Under the pieces are notes generated by a model that made no database searches, was not told the origin of the DNA, and was given only the letters and a program-made list of their open reading frames with translations. From assembly GCA_035545735.1 (NCBI GenBank), contig DASZXS010000013.1, positions 1-64,000 on the forward strand: 64,000 nucleotides of DNA, in the 5' to 3' direction. Positions 1 to 9,476 of this stretch are shown in pieces (the stretch's first letter is position 1; each line of letters begins with the position of its first letter). The translations under genes and the position numbers were made by a program. The DNA comes from JAJYKC01 sp035545735. Lineage in GTDB: Bacteria > Acidobacteriota > Terriglobia > Bryobacterales > Bryobacteraceae.

Positions 1-402
1 TCATACTTGTGCCACGAGTCATATTGCTTCCGGTATCGAAACGCCGCGCGGTCGTCCAATTCGCCGGAGAGCGCCTCGGGTAACATCGGTTTTCGCGTGG
101 CGCGGGACATTGAAGGCGCGGCCAATCGCCGGGATGAACCGGGCTCATCAGCCCAGCGCCGGCCGGGTCAGAAGAAGCTCCGTCCGGTGGCCGATGGAGG
201 CGGCGCAATGCCGTACAACTTCAAAATTGACGCCGTTACATCCTGCAGGCGGGGATTCGACGGGCTCGTTTTACGGCTGGTGAACAGCACTCCGGGAACG
301 GCGGCGGGATCAATGCAGTGGTCGCCGATCCAGGCGTCGTTGTTGTCTTCGATTTCGGCCACGGGTGTGGCGCCGAGTCCAGTTTGCCAGGAACCGCGAT
401 AG
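1..402 (+). CDS. Formylglycine-generating enzyme (SUMF1/FGE family), 3' end only
   Basis: Only the C-terminus is in the window. The first residues read SYLCHESYCFRYRNAAR, followed by a stretch ending NIGFRVARD. This is the active-site end of FGE, with the two copper-binding catalytic cysteines spaced Cys-x4-Cys. FGE oxidises the Cys of C-x-P-x-R motifs in sulfatases to formylglycine. The family normally ends near residue ...GFRVARD (about base 108). Here the frame stays open to a stop at 400-402, giving a tail unlike the family and a 235-base convergent overlap with the next gene. A TGA sits one frame over at 111-113, exactly where the family ends, so a one-base indel (biological or sequencing) is possible. 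A second complete FGE lies at 61368-62360. Confidence 0.75.
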   Translation, partial: SYLCHESYCFRYRNAARSSNSPESASGNIGFRVARDIEGAANRRDEPGSSAQRRPGQKKLRPVADGGGAMPYNFKIDAVTSCRRGFDGLVLRLVNSTPGTAAGSMQWSPIQASLLSSISATGVAPSPVCQEPR

Positions 403-2048
403 CCCGGCGCGTAGCCAACGATGAGGTCCGGAGCGACGCCGGCGTTCTGTTTCGCGGCGGCGGTCTCGTGCACCGCTTCGACCACCTGTTTTCCGTTGTC
501 AGGATCGCGCCAGGCGAGAAGCTGGTCCCGCAGATTCGCCAGCGTAGCGTTCCCGCGCCGCCCCGTCTCGACGATGCCGTGCTCTTCCCTTCCCTTCAGG
601 TTCAGGTAGAGTCCATTCAAGCCAACCGCGTATGCCTCGGTCGATTGCCAGTCAATCGAGTTGAGGCTGGTGTCGTTTCCCGCCTGCCCCCGAAGCGCGA
701 GGAAGCCGCGATGCTGGAGCCAGGCATTCAAATGCACGGCGCGATCGAAGGAAGTGAAGCCGTGATCCGACATTACGATTAAGTCCGCATTCGGCGCCGC
801 GCGCATGGCTTCGCCGATCGAAGCATCGATCTCCTGGTAAACCCTCAAAAGCTCCGGCTCATGTTTGCCCCACATCATGTGCGAATTCTGGTCGACGGAG
901 GAGAAGTAAAAAAAGAGGAAACCGCCCTGGAAATTTTGCAGGGAGTAGAGCAGGAGGCGGTGTTCGTCCTCAAACACGCGGCTGGACTGCGATTGGAAAT
1001 CCGCCCGATTGAAAACGCCCTGCCGGAGGGCGGCGGTGTCCTCGGGAATTCCTAGCGTAAAGAAACGCCCTGTTTCGCGGGCTACATGGCCAGCCCAATC
1101 GCCGGGCGCTGAAACGGGGAGCACCGGAGAAACGGGATCGATGTTCACCGGCGAAACGTAGAGCTCGAAACGGGGATGAAGCTGTTTGGCGAAGACGCGA
1201 AACATTCCCCGGGCCGAGGCAAGGTGCGCTATGAGCGGAAAATCCGCCGCCATCCAATTCGACCACTCCCCCTGACGAATCACCGCCAGTTCATCGCCAA
1301 CCTTCAAACGCGCGACCGGCGCGTCCGCATCGACGTCCACCGTCATCTCGATCGAGGCATAGCGATGGTCCTTCCGAAGAGGATTGGGGGGCCCTTCCAC
1401 CGGAAGCACGGCGCGCCCGCCCGCAAGATCCATCTTGACGATGCGTCCGCCGGCGACTTCTCGGGAGAGTTCCTCGGGATCGTCGGTATAGAAGGCAAAG
1501 GTTCCCAGAGTGCCGCGCAAATCGGGCGTACCCATGCCCGACAGCGCGTGTCCCGCTTCGGCCGGGGGATAGTTAGTCGGCATGTGGATCACGGTAACCG
1601 GCGTCCCATGCTGCGACAGCAGTTGCCAGAAAGGAGTCCCCCCGCGGAGTGAAATTACGCGGGAGCCGGATAACGGAAAACGGTACGGACCAAGCGGCAG
1701 GGCAAACCTCGGCTCTTCGGTCCGCGACATGGACGAAAAAAGCTGCAGCGTCAACCGATCTCTGTGGACAAAGTCGAAGATGCCATGGGCCTCCGGCTCC
1801 AGGCCCGTAATGAACGCAGACCAGGCGACGGGGCTCTGCGGAGGCGTGGTGGTGCCGAGCCGCGAAAACGTTCCGCGATCCCGAAGACGCGCAAGATTAG
1901 GAAGGTCGCTCCAGTGGCGCTCCACAAAGCCGGGGTCCATGCCGTCCACTCCCAGCACGATAACGCTCGGGTATTTGCCCGGAGCGCGGTGGACGCCGCA
2001 GCCGGCCGCGCCGAGGCATAGCAGCAGGAGAAACGAAAGCTTGGCTAT
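168..2048 (-). CDS. Alkaline-phosphatase-superfamily phosphodiesterase-like lipoprotein
   Basis: About 626 residues. The N-terminus reads AKLSFLLLLCLGAAGCG, a lipoprotein signal with lipobox GAAGC (Cys17), so the enzyme should sit on a membrane facing the periplasm. Type I phosphodiesterase/nucleotide pyrophosphatase metal-site motifs follow: VIVLGVDGMDP near the N-terminus, a nucleophile region PPQSPVAWSAFITG, then SSVDQNSH and IVMSDHGF. The substrate is unknown. It closely resembles the product at 10441-12522 (shared TPDLRG, SPVAWS, GDHC-DP-AVPGVLF blocks). It is the last gene of module B and overlaps the stop of the gene at 2045. The start is odd: the only position giving a proper signal peptide is an ATA codon at 2046-2048 overlapping that TAG. 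The nearest in-frame GTG is 39 codons upstream. Confidence 0.85.
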   Translation of the reverse strand: MAKLSFLLLLCLGAAGCGVHRAPGKYPSVIVLGVDGMDPGFVERHWSDLPNLARLRDRGTFSRLGTTTPPQSPVAWSAFITGLEPEAHGIFDFVHRDRLTLQLFSSMSRTEEPRFALPLGPYRFPLSGSRVISLRGGTPFWQLLSQHGTPVTVIHMPTNYPPAEAGHALSGMGTPDLRGTLGTFAFYTDDPEELSREVAGGRIVKMDLAGGRAVLPVEGPPNPLRKDHRYASIEMTVDVDADAPVARLKVGDELAVIRQGEWSNWMAADFPLIAHLASARGMFRVFAKQLHPRFELYVSPVNIDPVSPVLPVSAPGDWAGHVARETGRFFTLGIPEDTAALRQGVFNRADFQSQSSRVFEDEHRLLLYSLQNFQGGFLFFYFSSVDQNSHMMWGKHEPELLRVYQEIDASIGEAMRAAPNADLIVMSDHGFTSFDRAVHLNAWLQHRGFLALRGQAGNDTSLNSIDWQSTEAYAVGLNGLYLNLKGREEHGIVETGRRGNATLANLRDQLLAWRDPDNGKQVVEAVHETAAAKQNAGVAPDLIVGYAPGYRGSWQTGLGATPVAEIEDNNDAWIGDHCIDPAAVPGVLFTSRKTSPSNPRLQDVTASILKLYGIAPPPSATGRSFF

Positions 2049-4360
2049 TGCGACGAGCCCCCCAGATAGCCGAGGCTGCGCATCTGTTCGAGAGTCTTGC
2101 GGTCGAGCGTGGTGGTTCCCGCATGCCCCACAACGTCGCGAATTTTGTTCTGTGCGTCGATCCACTGCGCCAGCTCGCCCACCATCCGCTCTACTTCGCG
2201 CGGATAGCGGTCCGCAACGTCGCGGCGCTCCGTCCGGTCCGACGCGCGATCGTATAATTCCACCTTGTTCACCCCGGCTTTCGCGGCATTTTTCCGGTAG
2301 ATGAATTTCCACTTCGCATTGATGATAGCGAAGCTGTCGGCGGCGTTCTCCGGAACCGGCCCGACCGGATGAACACCGGCGAGACGCGAGGAAACCACCA
2401 GCCCGCGGCGCTGAAACGACTGTCCCCTGGCCAGCGGCATCAGGCTCTGGCCCTCCACCAGCTCGGGCGTTTTCAGCCCGAGCAGATCGAGAATCGTGGG
2501 CATCACATCGATAAGCTGCACCGGTTCGGCAACGCGGCGCGCCCTCGGAAGCAGGGCTGGATTCCACATAAGCAGGAACGAATGAGCCAGCTCCTGGTAA
2601 ACCGATTGGCCGTGCCCGGTCCATCCGTGATCCCAGAACTCCTCGCCATGGTCGGAAAGGACGATGATCAGCGTGTTGTCGAGCACCCCCAGTTGCCGGA
2701 GCTTTTCCACAAAGCGTTCGAAGTTCGCATCGTTGTTGCGGATTTCACCGTCATAGCGGCCGACAGCCTGCTGGAGAAAACGGTCCGGATCGACGGAAGC
2801 CTTCCGGCACATTTCCCGGTTAAACACCGCCGCGCCTCCGTGCTCGCGTTCCGTAACAAAGCGCTTGTAGTTGCGATTGAACGCCGCGGTTTCGGAGGGG
2901 TTGGCGAACTGTCCGTCATACGGCGGAGGCGGACCGTAAGGCGCATGGGGGTCCGTCGAATGGGCGTACAGGAAAAAGGGCTCCTTGTAGTGGCGGTCAA
3001 GCCAGGGGAATACCACTCGGTTCAAGGCCGCCGAGTCGGTATCGCCCTCGGTTTGCCGATTGTGCGCGCGCAAGACAACGGGCGACTCGTAGAGATAGTC
3101 GAAACCACGTTCCAAGCCGGTCGCGCGTCCGACGAACGGACTGGCGACGATGCTGGCCGTAACATATCCGGCGGCGCGCAGTTGTTCGGCGAGCGTCACC
3201 GACCCGGGCGGAATGGTGTCGGCGTCTCCGACAATGGCGTGGGTAAAGGAGTAGAGAGACGTCATCAACGACGCGATAGACGGCTTGGTCCAGGGCGATT
3301 GAGACTGGCAATCGTCGAACACGACTCCGGAAGCCCCTAATTTCTTGAGAAACGGCGTGGTGTCGCGCGCATAGCCGTAGAGACTGGCGTGGTCGGCGCG
3401 AAGGGTATCGATGGTGTAGATGACGACGTTGGGGCGGCCGCCGCCGGGTTCCGGTCCGGCGATCACGGGATTTGCCCAAAGGCCGATGGCGCCGGCTTGC
3501 GGCGCCTCGGTGCGGAGTTGGAGCTTGATGGTCCGCCCGCCCCAGCGCGACACATCGACATGGCCGTCCTCCCAACCGCTCGAACCGTCCATGGTCTTCG
3601 TATACAGGTCGGCGGAATCCCCCTCCACCGTCACTCGAAATTTCACCGCGCTGTTCTTCGCCGCCAAGCCCATGCCGAAATGCAGATGACCGCCCGGAGG
3701 AACGGAAACGGCAAACGTGATTACGGACGGCGAGTGAACATACACGACTTCGCGATAGACGTCCTGCCGTCCCAGGAATGCCCGCCCGGCATTTTTGGGA
3801 AACGGCGCGTCCTTGGGAATGAGCTTGATGGACCGGATGGCCGCCAGCGCATCCAGGCTATCGGTGGGCATCACGCCGAGCGGGATACCGCTCTGGGGCG
3901 GAACACCATCAACAGGAAACCGGTAGATATTGTATTGGCCCGGCGGACCCAGCTTCTGCGTGCTCTCGAAACCGCCAATTTTGATCTTGACTTCACTACC
4001 TGCCTGGGCCGACATCCGGAGTTCCACGGCCTGGTAGAGAGTCCAATCGATGGAGGTCTCCTTGGGAGACGCGATCACCGGGGTGGAGCCTTCGCCTTTG
4101 ACGATCAGGTCGCCATTGCGGACACCGATCCTGCCGCGAATCAACTGCCAGGTGATGTCGGAGGAAGAGAAGAAGTTCTGCCATACGACAGGCTCCGCGG
4201 CGGCCGCGGAACCGGAAGCCTCGGGGGCCTCCACTACGGCCGAGGCCAGCCTGTCGCTCAAATGAGTGGCCTGAAACGCGGCGCTCCAGGCTATCTGCAA
4301 TGGCAGCAGCGGAGCCAGCGAAAACCAGAGCGCGCGTTTCAGGACCGAAACCAACCGCAA
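2045..4360 (-). CDS. Sulfatase-fold hydrolase/transferase with Thr-type active site
   Basis: About 771 residues from a TTG start 17 bases after the receptor gene. An N-terminal hydrophobic signal or anchor (about residues 8-30) is followed by a roughly 270-residue beta-rich region without a recognised family. The C-terminal half is a sulfatase domain: VIYTIDTLRADHASLYGY (metal site), active-site segment SPWTKPSIASLMTS, and IIVLSDHGEEFWDHGWTGHG. The formylglycine signature C/S-x-P-x-R is absent. A Thr occupies the nucleophile position, as in phosphoethanolamine/phosphoglycerol transferases of the superfamily. It should therefore not depend on FGE and may be a phospho- rather than sulfo-enzyme (inference). 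The tail LEQMRSLGYLGG is typical of such proteins in this lineage. Confidence 0.85.
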   Translation of the reverse strand: MRLVSVLKRALWFSLAPLLPLQIAWSAAFQATHLSDRLASAVVEAPEASGSAAAAEPVVWQNFFSSSDITWQLIRGRIGVRNGDLIVKGEGSTPVIASPKETSIDWTLYQAVELRMSAQAGSEVKIKIGGFESTQKLGPPGQYNIYRFPVDGVPPQSGIPLGVMPTDSLDALAAIRSIKLIPKDAPFPKNAGRAFLGRQDVYREVVYVHSPSVITFAVSVPPGGHLHFGMGLAAKNSAVKFRVTVEGDSADLYTKTMDGSSGWEDGHVDVSRWGGRTIKLQLRTEAPQAGAIGLWANPVIAGPEPGGGRPNVVIYTIDTLRADHASLYGYARDTTPFLKKLGASGVVFDDCQSQSPWTKPSIASLMTSLYSFTHAIVGDADTIPPGSVTLAEQLRAAGYVTASIVASPFVGRATGLERGFDYLYESPVVLRAHNRQTEGDTDSAALNRVVFPWLDRHYKEPFFLYAHSTDPHAPYGPPPPYDGQFANPSETAAFNRNYKRFVTEREHGGAAVFNREMCRKASVDPDRFLQQAVGRYDGEIRNNDANFERFVEKLRQLGVLDNTLIIVLSDHGEEFWDHGWTGHGQSVYQELAHSFLLMWNPALLPRARRVAEPVQLIDVMPTILDLLGLKTPELVEGQSLMPLARGQSFQRRGLVVSSRLAGVHPVGPVPENAADSFAIINAKWKFIYRKNAAKAGVNKVELYDRASDRTERRDVADRYPREVERMVGELAQWIDAQNKIRDVVGHAGTTTLDRKTLEQMRSLGYLGGSSQ

Positions 4361-4377
4361 ATGTAATTTTAGCGCCG

Positions 4378-7300
4378 CTAAAATTCCACCCGGGCGCCCA
4401 CCTGGATGATCCGGGGCGCGTTTGGCTGCGAGCTCAGGTTAATGAGCCCGGTGGTCGCGTCCGGGTTGTTCAGGTTGGGATGGTTGAACGAGTTGAAGAA
4501 GTCTCCGCTCATCCGAAGCCGGATACGCTCCGTGATGCTGAAGTATTTGAAGACGGAGATGTCTTGATTCCAGGCGGATGGTCCGAGCATGAAGTTGCGG
4601 GAATTCCAGCTCAGATTGTCCGTCATGGGCGTCATAACCGTGGTGCCGTTCGCCAGAGTCTGCGGGAGCAGGTTGTTGAAGCCTGAACCCAGCGGGTGAA
4701 GCATGCGAGCGCCGCGGTCAACGGGAACGATGGCCTGGAGAGCGGAGGCGTTCACATTGGACGCTTGCGTGGGATCGAAATCGCCGGCAAACCACAGCAA
4801 GCGGTTTTGACCTGCATAAGACAGATTCAGGCGCTTATCGGAGCTGAGGGTCGGGTCGCCGAACAGGTACTCGCCATTAGAGTTCACGCCCATCCAAAAG
4901 CCGCTGCTCCAGGTGCCGACGAAGCCGATCTGCCAGCCGCCGACTACGGCATCGAGAGCGCGTCCGCTACCGCTGAGGTACTTCTTTCCCTTGCCGAACG
5001 GAAGTTCGTATATGCCGGTCCAGGTGATGCGCTGCGGAGGCACCTGGCTTGAATTGGTATAAAGCAACCGTAGCCGCTGGCTATCGCTCATATTGGGGTT
5101 GCCGAGAATTTCGTTATTCGCGGGAACCGTCCCCGAAACACCCCCGCCTTGTGAGCCCGCGCCCGTGGCCACGCCGCTATTGAGTCCGGCGCCGCCGGAA
5201 GAGAACCCGCCGGGGTCGGTGGTCGCCATCGAACGCGTAAAGGCGTAGTAGGCCTGGAAGGAAAGCCCGTTGGAGTACCGCTTATCGAGAACAACCTGTA
5301 ATGAATGGCTATTGGAATAGCCATTGTGAGCCAGGATGCCATAGGCGCCGGACGTGTTCCAATTCGGGTTGTACTGCCGCTGATAAGCCAACACGGGAGC
5401 GGCCAATCCAGTCTCGGCCTGATAGTTGTAGCGCGAGGTGGGAGAGTTGAAATCCCAGTGCTGCTGCAAATTGCTGCCATGGTTGCCGGCGTAGGAAACC
5501 TTCAACACCATGTGATGCGGCAGTTCGCGCTCCACGGTAGCGGTCCATTCCTGAATCTTGTTGTCGGCCCAGCGGTTCACATCCATCGCGAGGAAGCTTT
5601 GCGAGGAGCTGCTGACCGCGGACGGGCTGACGGTGGCGCTCCCACCGGCGCCCAGGGTATCGCTCGACGCCGGAACAACGGTGAGGGAGTAATTGCCATT
5701 GGTTCCCTGGTTCGAATCGACGTCGTTCTCATAGCGAAGATTGAGCGGCGGATTGCTGCGCATCGACTGGAGCAGTTGAGACAGCGGCATGGGGAAGTAG
5801 TAGACGCCGTAGCCGCCGCGAAGCACCGTTCTATCGGTCAGCCGGTACGCGGCCGCAATACGCGGCGCAAAGTCCCTCCAAACGTTGGGCGTGAGGGCGG
5901 AGGGGAATTTGATGGAATCGGCGGAAACCGAAGTCAAACCGCGGCCGCCCCACGCGTCGATGACTCCCTGGGGAACACCGGCCGAGGCAAGGGTAGCGTT
6001 GTGTGGGAGAACGACCTGCATGTTGGTCGCGGTTAGCGAGGCCAGGTCGAGGTTGTCCATCCGGTCATATTTCTCCCGGTACGGGCTCCAGTATTCCCAG
6101 CGAAGGCCCAGGCTCACAGTCAGCTTCGGCGTGACTCTCCAGGTGTCTTCCCCGAAGACGCCAATGTCCTTTTGCTGAAAATAGAAGTAGCCGCGGTTGT
6201 ACTGATTCGAGAGATAGTTGGGGAGGCCCAACTCAAGGCTGGCCAACCCGGACCCGGTGAAAGGCGTGATGCCGTCGGCGGCGGCGCTGTAGAGGCCGGT
6301 CCAATTCGCGCCGAAGGAGTTCGAACCCTGCGCCTGCTGCAACTCCTCCACGTTATTGTATTCGGAGCGACCTTTGAATCCGAACTTGAAGGTGTGCTTT
6401 CCCTTGACCCACGTTACGTTGTCGTCGATCTGATACTGGGTCATGTGCTGCGCCTTGTGGTTGTCGTTGTCCCAATAACCGTAATAGAGCATGTTGTTAC
6501 CCATGCCAATGGTGGGCCAGCCCTTAGCGCCAAACGGATTAGGAAATCCGAGCTTATCGGCCCAATCGACGTTGTCGGACCCGGTGCCCTGCGAGTTCGG
6601 AGAGCGGTTCGCCGCAAGCTGCAAGTCGTTCATCAGCGTGGGGCTGAATACGTGCGTATAGTGGGCGGTGATGTTGTACGCCTTGGCTTGCTGCGCCGCC
6701 GTGCCGGCCGCGTTGCTTACACCCGGAGGCGGATAGGCGTAGCGGCCGCCCGCCTGTAGATAGTTGTAGGTCGACCCGGTGTAGCGTACCGACAGCGAGT
6801 TCTTGTCAGAGAACACCTGGTCCCCGCGCGCGGTGATCGAGTTCGTGTTGGTCGACTGCGGATAAAAAGTCTGAAAGTTGTTTCCGAGCCACGGATTGGC
6901 GGACGCATTCGGTCCGCTTGGCAGCGGCGTCGCGGCGCGCAAGCCGTCGATGATCTGCTTATTGAGCATGTTGGACGGGATGACGTTGTTCGGGAAAGGC
7001 TGCCGGTTTCCGGCCGCATCGGTCGTGTACGGATTGTAAAGGGTGTAGTGGTTTCCGCTCGAATCGGTGATGTTGCTTAAGTCGCCGCCCCACATCGCCG
7101 CCGTCGGAACAGCGGTTTGCGCGAAGATCTGGGACCGCTGCTTGAGCAGTTCCTGATCATAGAAAAAGAACGTCTTATTTTTGATCACCGGACCGCCGAC
7201 GAAGCCGCCGAACTCGTTCCGAATGAGCTTCGCGGGGTTGTTTCCGTCCTGCACGGCGCGCGCCACCAGGCCGCCGTAGTTGTCGCGCAGGGTTTCAAAA

Positions 7301-8037
7301 GCGCCTCCATGGAACTCGTTGGTTCCACTGCGGGTCACCAGCGAGACGGTGGCGGGCCGGTCATAGGCGGCGCCGGAACCCGCGGTTTCCACCCGATACT
7401 CCTGAACCGTGTCAAGACCAGGTTGGACGCGAGCGATGCCCCCGCCGAAGCGGTCCACGTAGGACATGCCGTCGATCAAAATGTCGGTGGAGCCGACCAT
7501 CATGCCGTTGGTGCGCATGTTCGCCCCGCCCTGGGTATTCTGCCCGCCTTCGACGCCCGGGGTTAAGGTGAACAGATTGCTGATCTGCCGTCCGTTTAGG
7601 GGAAGATCGTGAATGGTCTGCGCCGTCTTTACGTCGCTCAGTTGAGAGCCTTCCGTGGCAATCGGGGCCGCGGCGGCGCCTACATCCACCGTGGTCGAAA
7701 CCGTGCCGACCGTCAGAGCGGAGTCCACCGTCACGGTCTGTCCGGCCTGAAGCACAAAATTCGTTTCAAACTTGTCGAATCCATCCGCCGCGATCGACAG
7801 GTGGTACGGACCGACGCGCAGACTCCCGAAGTAATAGATTCCGGAATCGTTAGCGGCGGCGGTGCGGACCACTCCCGTGGCGGTATTGGTCAGGGTTACG
7901 GATGCTTTGGGGACAACGGCCCGCGAAGAATCCATGACCGTGCCCGTGACGATACCCAAGCCGGTCTGGGCGGCTAAAGGCAATGAAAGGAGCGCACAGA
8001 TCAATAACTTTCTGATGTTTGACAAGGAACTGGACAT
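4378..8037 (-). CDS. Oar-like TonB-dependent outer-membrane receptor (module B)
   Basis: 1219 residues. A signal peptide (about 1-23) is followed by a carboxypeptidase-regulatory-like domain (about 27-108; GIVTGTVMDSSRAVVPKASV opening). Next come a plug region (LPLNGRQISNLFTLTPGV, then DILIDGMSY and TRSGTNEFHGGAFE) and a long beta-barrel ending ARVEF with the C-terminal Phe of outer-membrane proteins. The architecture is that of the Oar/CarboxypepD_reg receptors that are abundant in Acidobacteria. The ligand cannot be read from the sequence; carbohydrate or peptide uptake or surface adhesion are possible. AAGAAAG lies just upstream of the ATG. It has its own promoter candidate at 8077-8105 and is followed by the sulfatase-fold and phosphodiesterase genes, suggesting joint function. 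Confidence 0.92.
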   Translation of the reverse strand: MSSSLSNIRKLLICALLSLPLAAQTGLGIVTGTVMDSSRAVVPKASVTLTNTATGVVRTAAANDSGIYYFGSLRVGPYHLSIAADGFDKFETNFVLQAGQTVTVDSALTVGTVSTTVDVGAAAAPIATEGSQLSDVKTAQTIHDLPLNGRQISNLFTLTPGVEGGQNTQGGANMRTNGMMVGSTDILIDGMSYVDRFGGGIARVQPGLDTVQEYRVETAGSGAAYDRPATVSLVTRSGTNEFHGGAFETLRDNYGGLVARAVQDGNNPAKLIRNEFGGFVGGPVIKNKTFFFYDQELLKQRSQIFAQTAVPTAAMWGGDLSNITDSSGNHYTLYNPYTTDAAGNRQPFPNNVIPSNMLNKQIIDGLRAATPLPSGPNASANPWLGNNFQTFYPQSTNTNSITARGDQVFSDKNSLSVRYTGSTYNYLQAGGRYAYPPPGVSNAAGTAAQQAKAYNITAHYTHVFSPTLMNDLQLAANRSPNSQGTGSDNVDWADKLGFPNPFGAKGWPTIGMGNNMLYYGYWDNDNHKAQHMTQYQIDDNVTWVKGKHTFKFGFKGRSEYNNVEELQQAQGSNSFGANWTGLYSAAADGITPFTGSGLASLELGLPNYLSNQYNRGYFYFQQKDIGVFGEDTWRVTPKLTVSLGLRWEYWSPYREKYDRMDNLDLASLTATNMQVVLPHNATLASAGVPQGVIDAWGGRGLTSVSADSIKFPSALTPNVWRDFAPRIAAAYRLTDRTVLRGGYGVYYFPMPLSQLLQSMRSNPPLNLRYENDVDSNQGTNGNYSLTVVPASSDTLGAGGSATVSPSAVSSSSQSFLAMDVNRWADNKIQEWTATVERELPHHMVLKVSYAGNHGSNLQQHWDFNSPTSRYNYQAETGLAAPVLAYQRQYNPNWNTSGAYGILAHNGYSNSHSLQVVLDKRYSNGLSFQAYYAFTRSMATTDPGGFSSGGAGLNSGVATGAGSQGGGVSGTVPANNEILGNPNMSDSQRLRLLYTNSSQVPPQRITWTGIYELPFGKGKKYLSGSGRALDAVVGGWQIGFVGTWSSGFWMGVNSNGEYLFGDPTLSSDKRLNLSYAGQNRLLWFAGDFDPTQASNVNASALQAIVPVDRGARMLHPLGSGFNNLLPQTLANGTTVMTPMTDNLSWNSRNFMLGPSAWNQDISVFKYFSITERIRLRMSGDFFNSFNHPNLNNPDATTGLINLSSQPNAPRIIQVGARVEF

Positions 8038-8076
8038 ATCAGCGCTTTCTTAACGAAACTAACAAAGGTTGGGGAA

Positions 8077-8105
8077 AGAATAACAGAGCGGCCAAAACAA
8101 TGCAA
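8077..8105 (-). promoter_or_regulatory. Candidate sigma-70 promoter of the module B receptor
   Basis: On the minus strand a -35 TTGCAT (8105-8100) and a -10 TATTCT (8082-8077) are separated by exactly 17 bases. This would start transcription about 30 bases before the receptor ATG at 8037. It lies in the 160-base gap after the ROK regulator gene, so it is the natural target if that regulator acts locally (inference). Confidence 0.5.
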
Positions 8106-8197
8106 TAGCAATCGTCCCAAATCGACGGCATTGGCCGCTGAGAAGCGCGCCGGGGCGTGCTTCGTTGCTGGTGTCACATAAGCACGGCGCTCCGAAT

Positions 8198-9439
8198 TTA
8201 CGAAACAGAGTTCGCACGCGCCACGCGCGCGGGCGGGGGCGCCGGCGTAGAGTGCGAAAAAAGGGCGTTCAAAGGGAGAGTGGCGGCTCCGATGAGCGCG
8301 GCTTCTCCACCGAATGCCGAGGGGCGGACCAGCAGATTGGGGGATCCAAACAACTTTTTGTCGGGAAGTTCCGGGAGCAGCAGCGGTTCAATCAGCGGCC
8401 ATGCCTCTGTGACGGCGCCATCGATAACCACAGCATCGGCGTCGAGGCTCCAGGCGACATTCGAAATCCCGATCCCCAGGTATCTTCCGGTTTCATCGAT
8501 CACCTGACGGGCGGCGGCGTCGCCGTCAGTCGCCCATTGCGCGATGCGGCGCACGCGCGCCGAAGTGTCACCCCCGCTCGCCTGCCGCCGGGCCCCACTC
8601 AGTTCCGCATAGCGGTTGCAGAGGGCCGGATTCGACACCAGGCGCTCCATGCAGCCCGGCCTGTCGTACCGCTCCTCGCCCGGCGTGTACTGAATCACCA
8701 TCTGGCCAAACTCACCGGACGCCATGTGCGGCCCGTGGTAGAGTTTCCCATCGAAAACCACGCCCATGCCCACGCCTTCATCGATTTTCACGAAGAGAAA
8801 ACAGCGCCGGCCGGCGAATTCGGCGGCGCCGTAGGTGTATTCCGCGAGAGCCGCGGCGCGGACGTTGTTTTCGACCGTCACCGGTTCATGAAGCCTGGAT
8901 TCCAGAATTTCCCGGATCGGCGTCTGACACCACCCGCCGCGACTTCCGAGCACCAGCGTTCCCGCTTCGCTGTTCACGATGCCGCGCACACAAATCCCCA
9001 GGCCGGGCAAACGGTCCTTCCCGAACGCCTTGCGGAAAGCGAGAAATTCGTCGCAGATCCGGTCGAGGGCCGGCAGCGGGGACGCGGGCGTACGGAAACG
9101 GCGGGTCTCCACGATACGGCCGCGTAAAGTGCTGACAGCACAGCGCGTTTCCCAATTCTGAATCTCGGCGCCGAAGATGACGCGCCGCGGATCGAGAGCC
9201 AGCCTCCGCCCGGGGCGTCCGCCGGTCGAGTTCTCCTCTCCGTCTTCGCAGACAAGGCCATCGGCGATCAGCCCGGTGACGATTCGGGAGATGGCGCCTT
9301 CCGAGAGACCGCTCTGACGGGCCGCGTCCGCTCGCGACATATAGTCGCGCTGCTGCAGGAGGCTAAGCAGCGCGGCGCGGTTCGCCCCCCGGATCTGAGG
9401 GGGACGCAGGACCCGCTTGGCGGCGCCGGACTTGACCAT
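8198..9439 (-). CDS. ROK-family transcriptional regulator (NagC/Mlc/XylR type)
   Basis: 413 residues. The N-terminal winged helix-turn-helix (about 15-75; MSRADAARQSGLSEGAISRI) recognises DNA. It is followed by a two-lobe ROK/actin-like sugar-binding domain (VENNVRAAALAEY, IDEGVGMGVVFDG, HMASGEFGQM). The usual ROK zinc motif C-x-C-G-x-x-G-C is degenerate: only GCME near residue 250 is kept. It may therefore lack bound zinc and probably lacks kinase activity. Such regulators respond to sugars or sugar phosphates. It heads module B in the same direction as the receptor gene downstream and is a good candidate for its repressor. Confidence 0.88.
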   Translation of the reverse strand: MVKSGAAKRVLRPPQIRGANRAALLSLLQQRDYMSRADAARQSGLSEGAISRIVTGLIADGLVCEDGEENSTGGRPGRRLALDPRRVIFGAEIQNWETRCAVSTLRGRIVETRRFRTPASPLPALDRICDEFLAFRKAFGKDRLPGLGICVRGIVNSEAGTLVLGSRGGWCQTPIREILESRLHEPVTVENNVRAAALAEYTYGAAEFAGRRCFLFVKIDEGVGMGVVFDGKLYHGPHMASGEFGQMVIQYTPGEERYDRPGCMERLVSNPALCNRYAELSGARRQASGGDTSARVRRIAQWATDGDAAARQVIDETGRYLGIGISNVAWSLDADAVVIDGAVTEAWPLIEPLLLPELPDKKLFGSPNLLVRPSAFGGEAALIGAATLPLNALFSHSTPAPPPARVARANSVS

Positions 9440-9476
9440 ACCGTAAGTTTAGTACGACAAGTAAGTCCCGGCTCAA

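Noticed and set aside
2049..2624. A 190-residue N-terminal extension of the lipoprotein phosphodiesterase
   Set aside because: It reads the upstream gene out of phase, is Arg-rich without any domain, and would bury the signal peptide.
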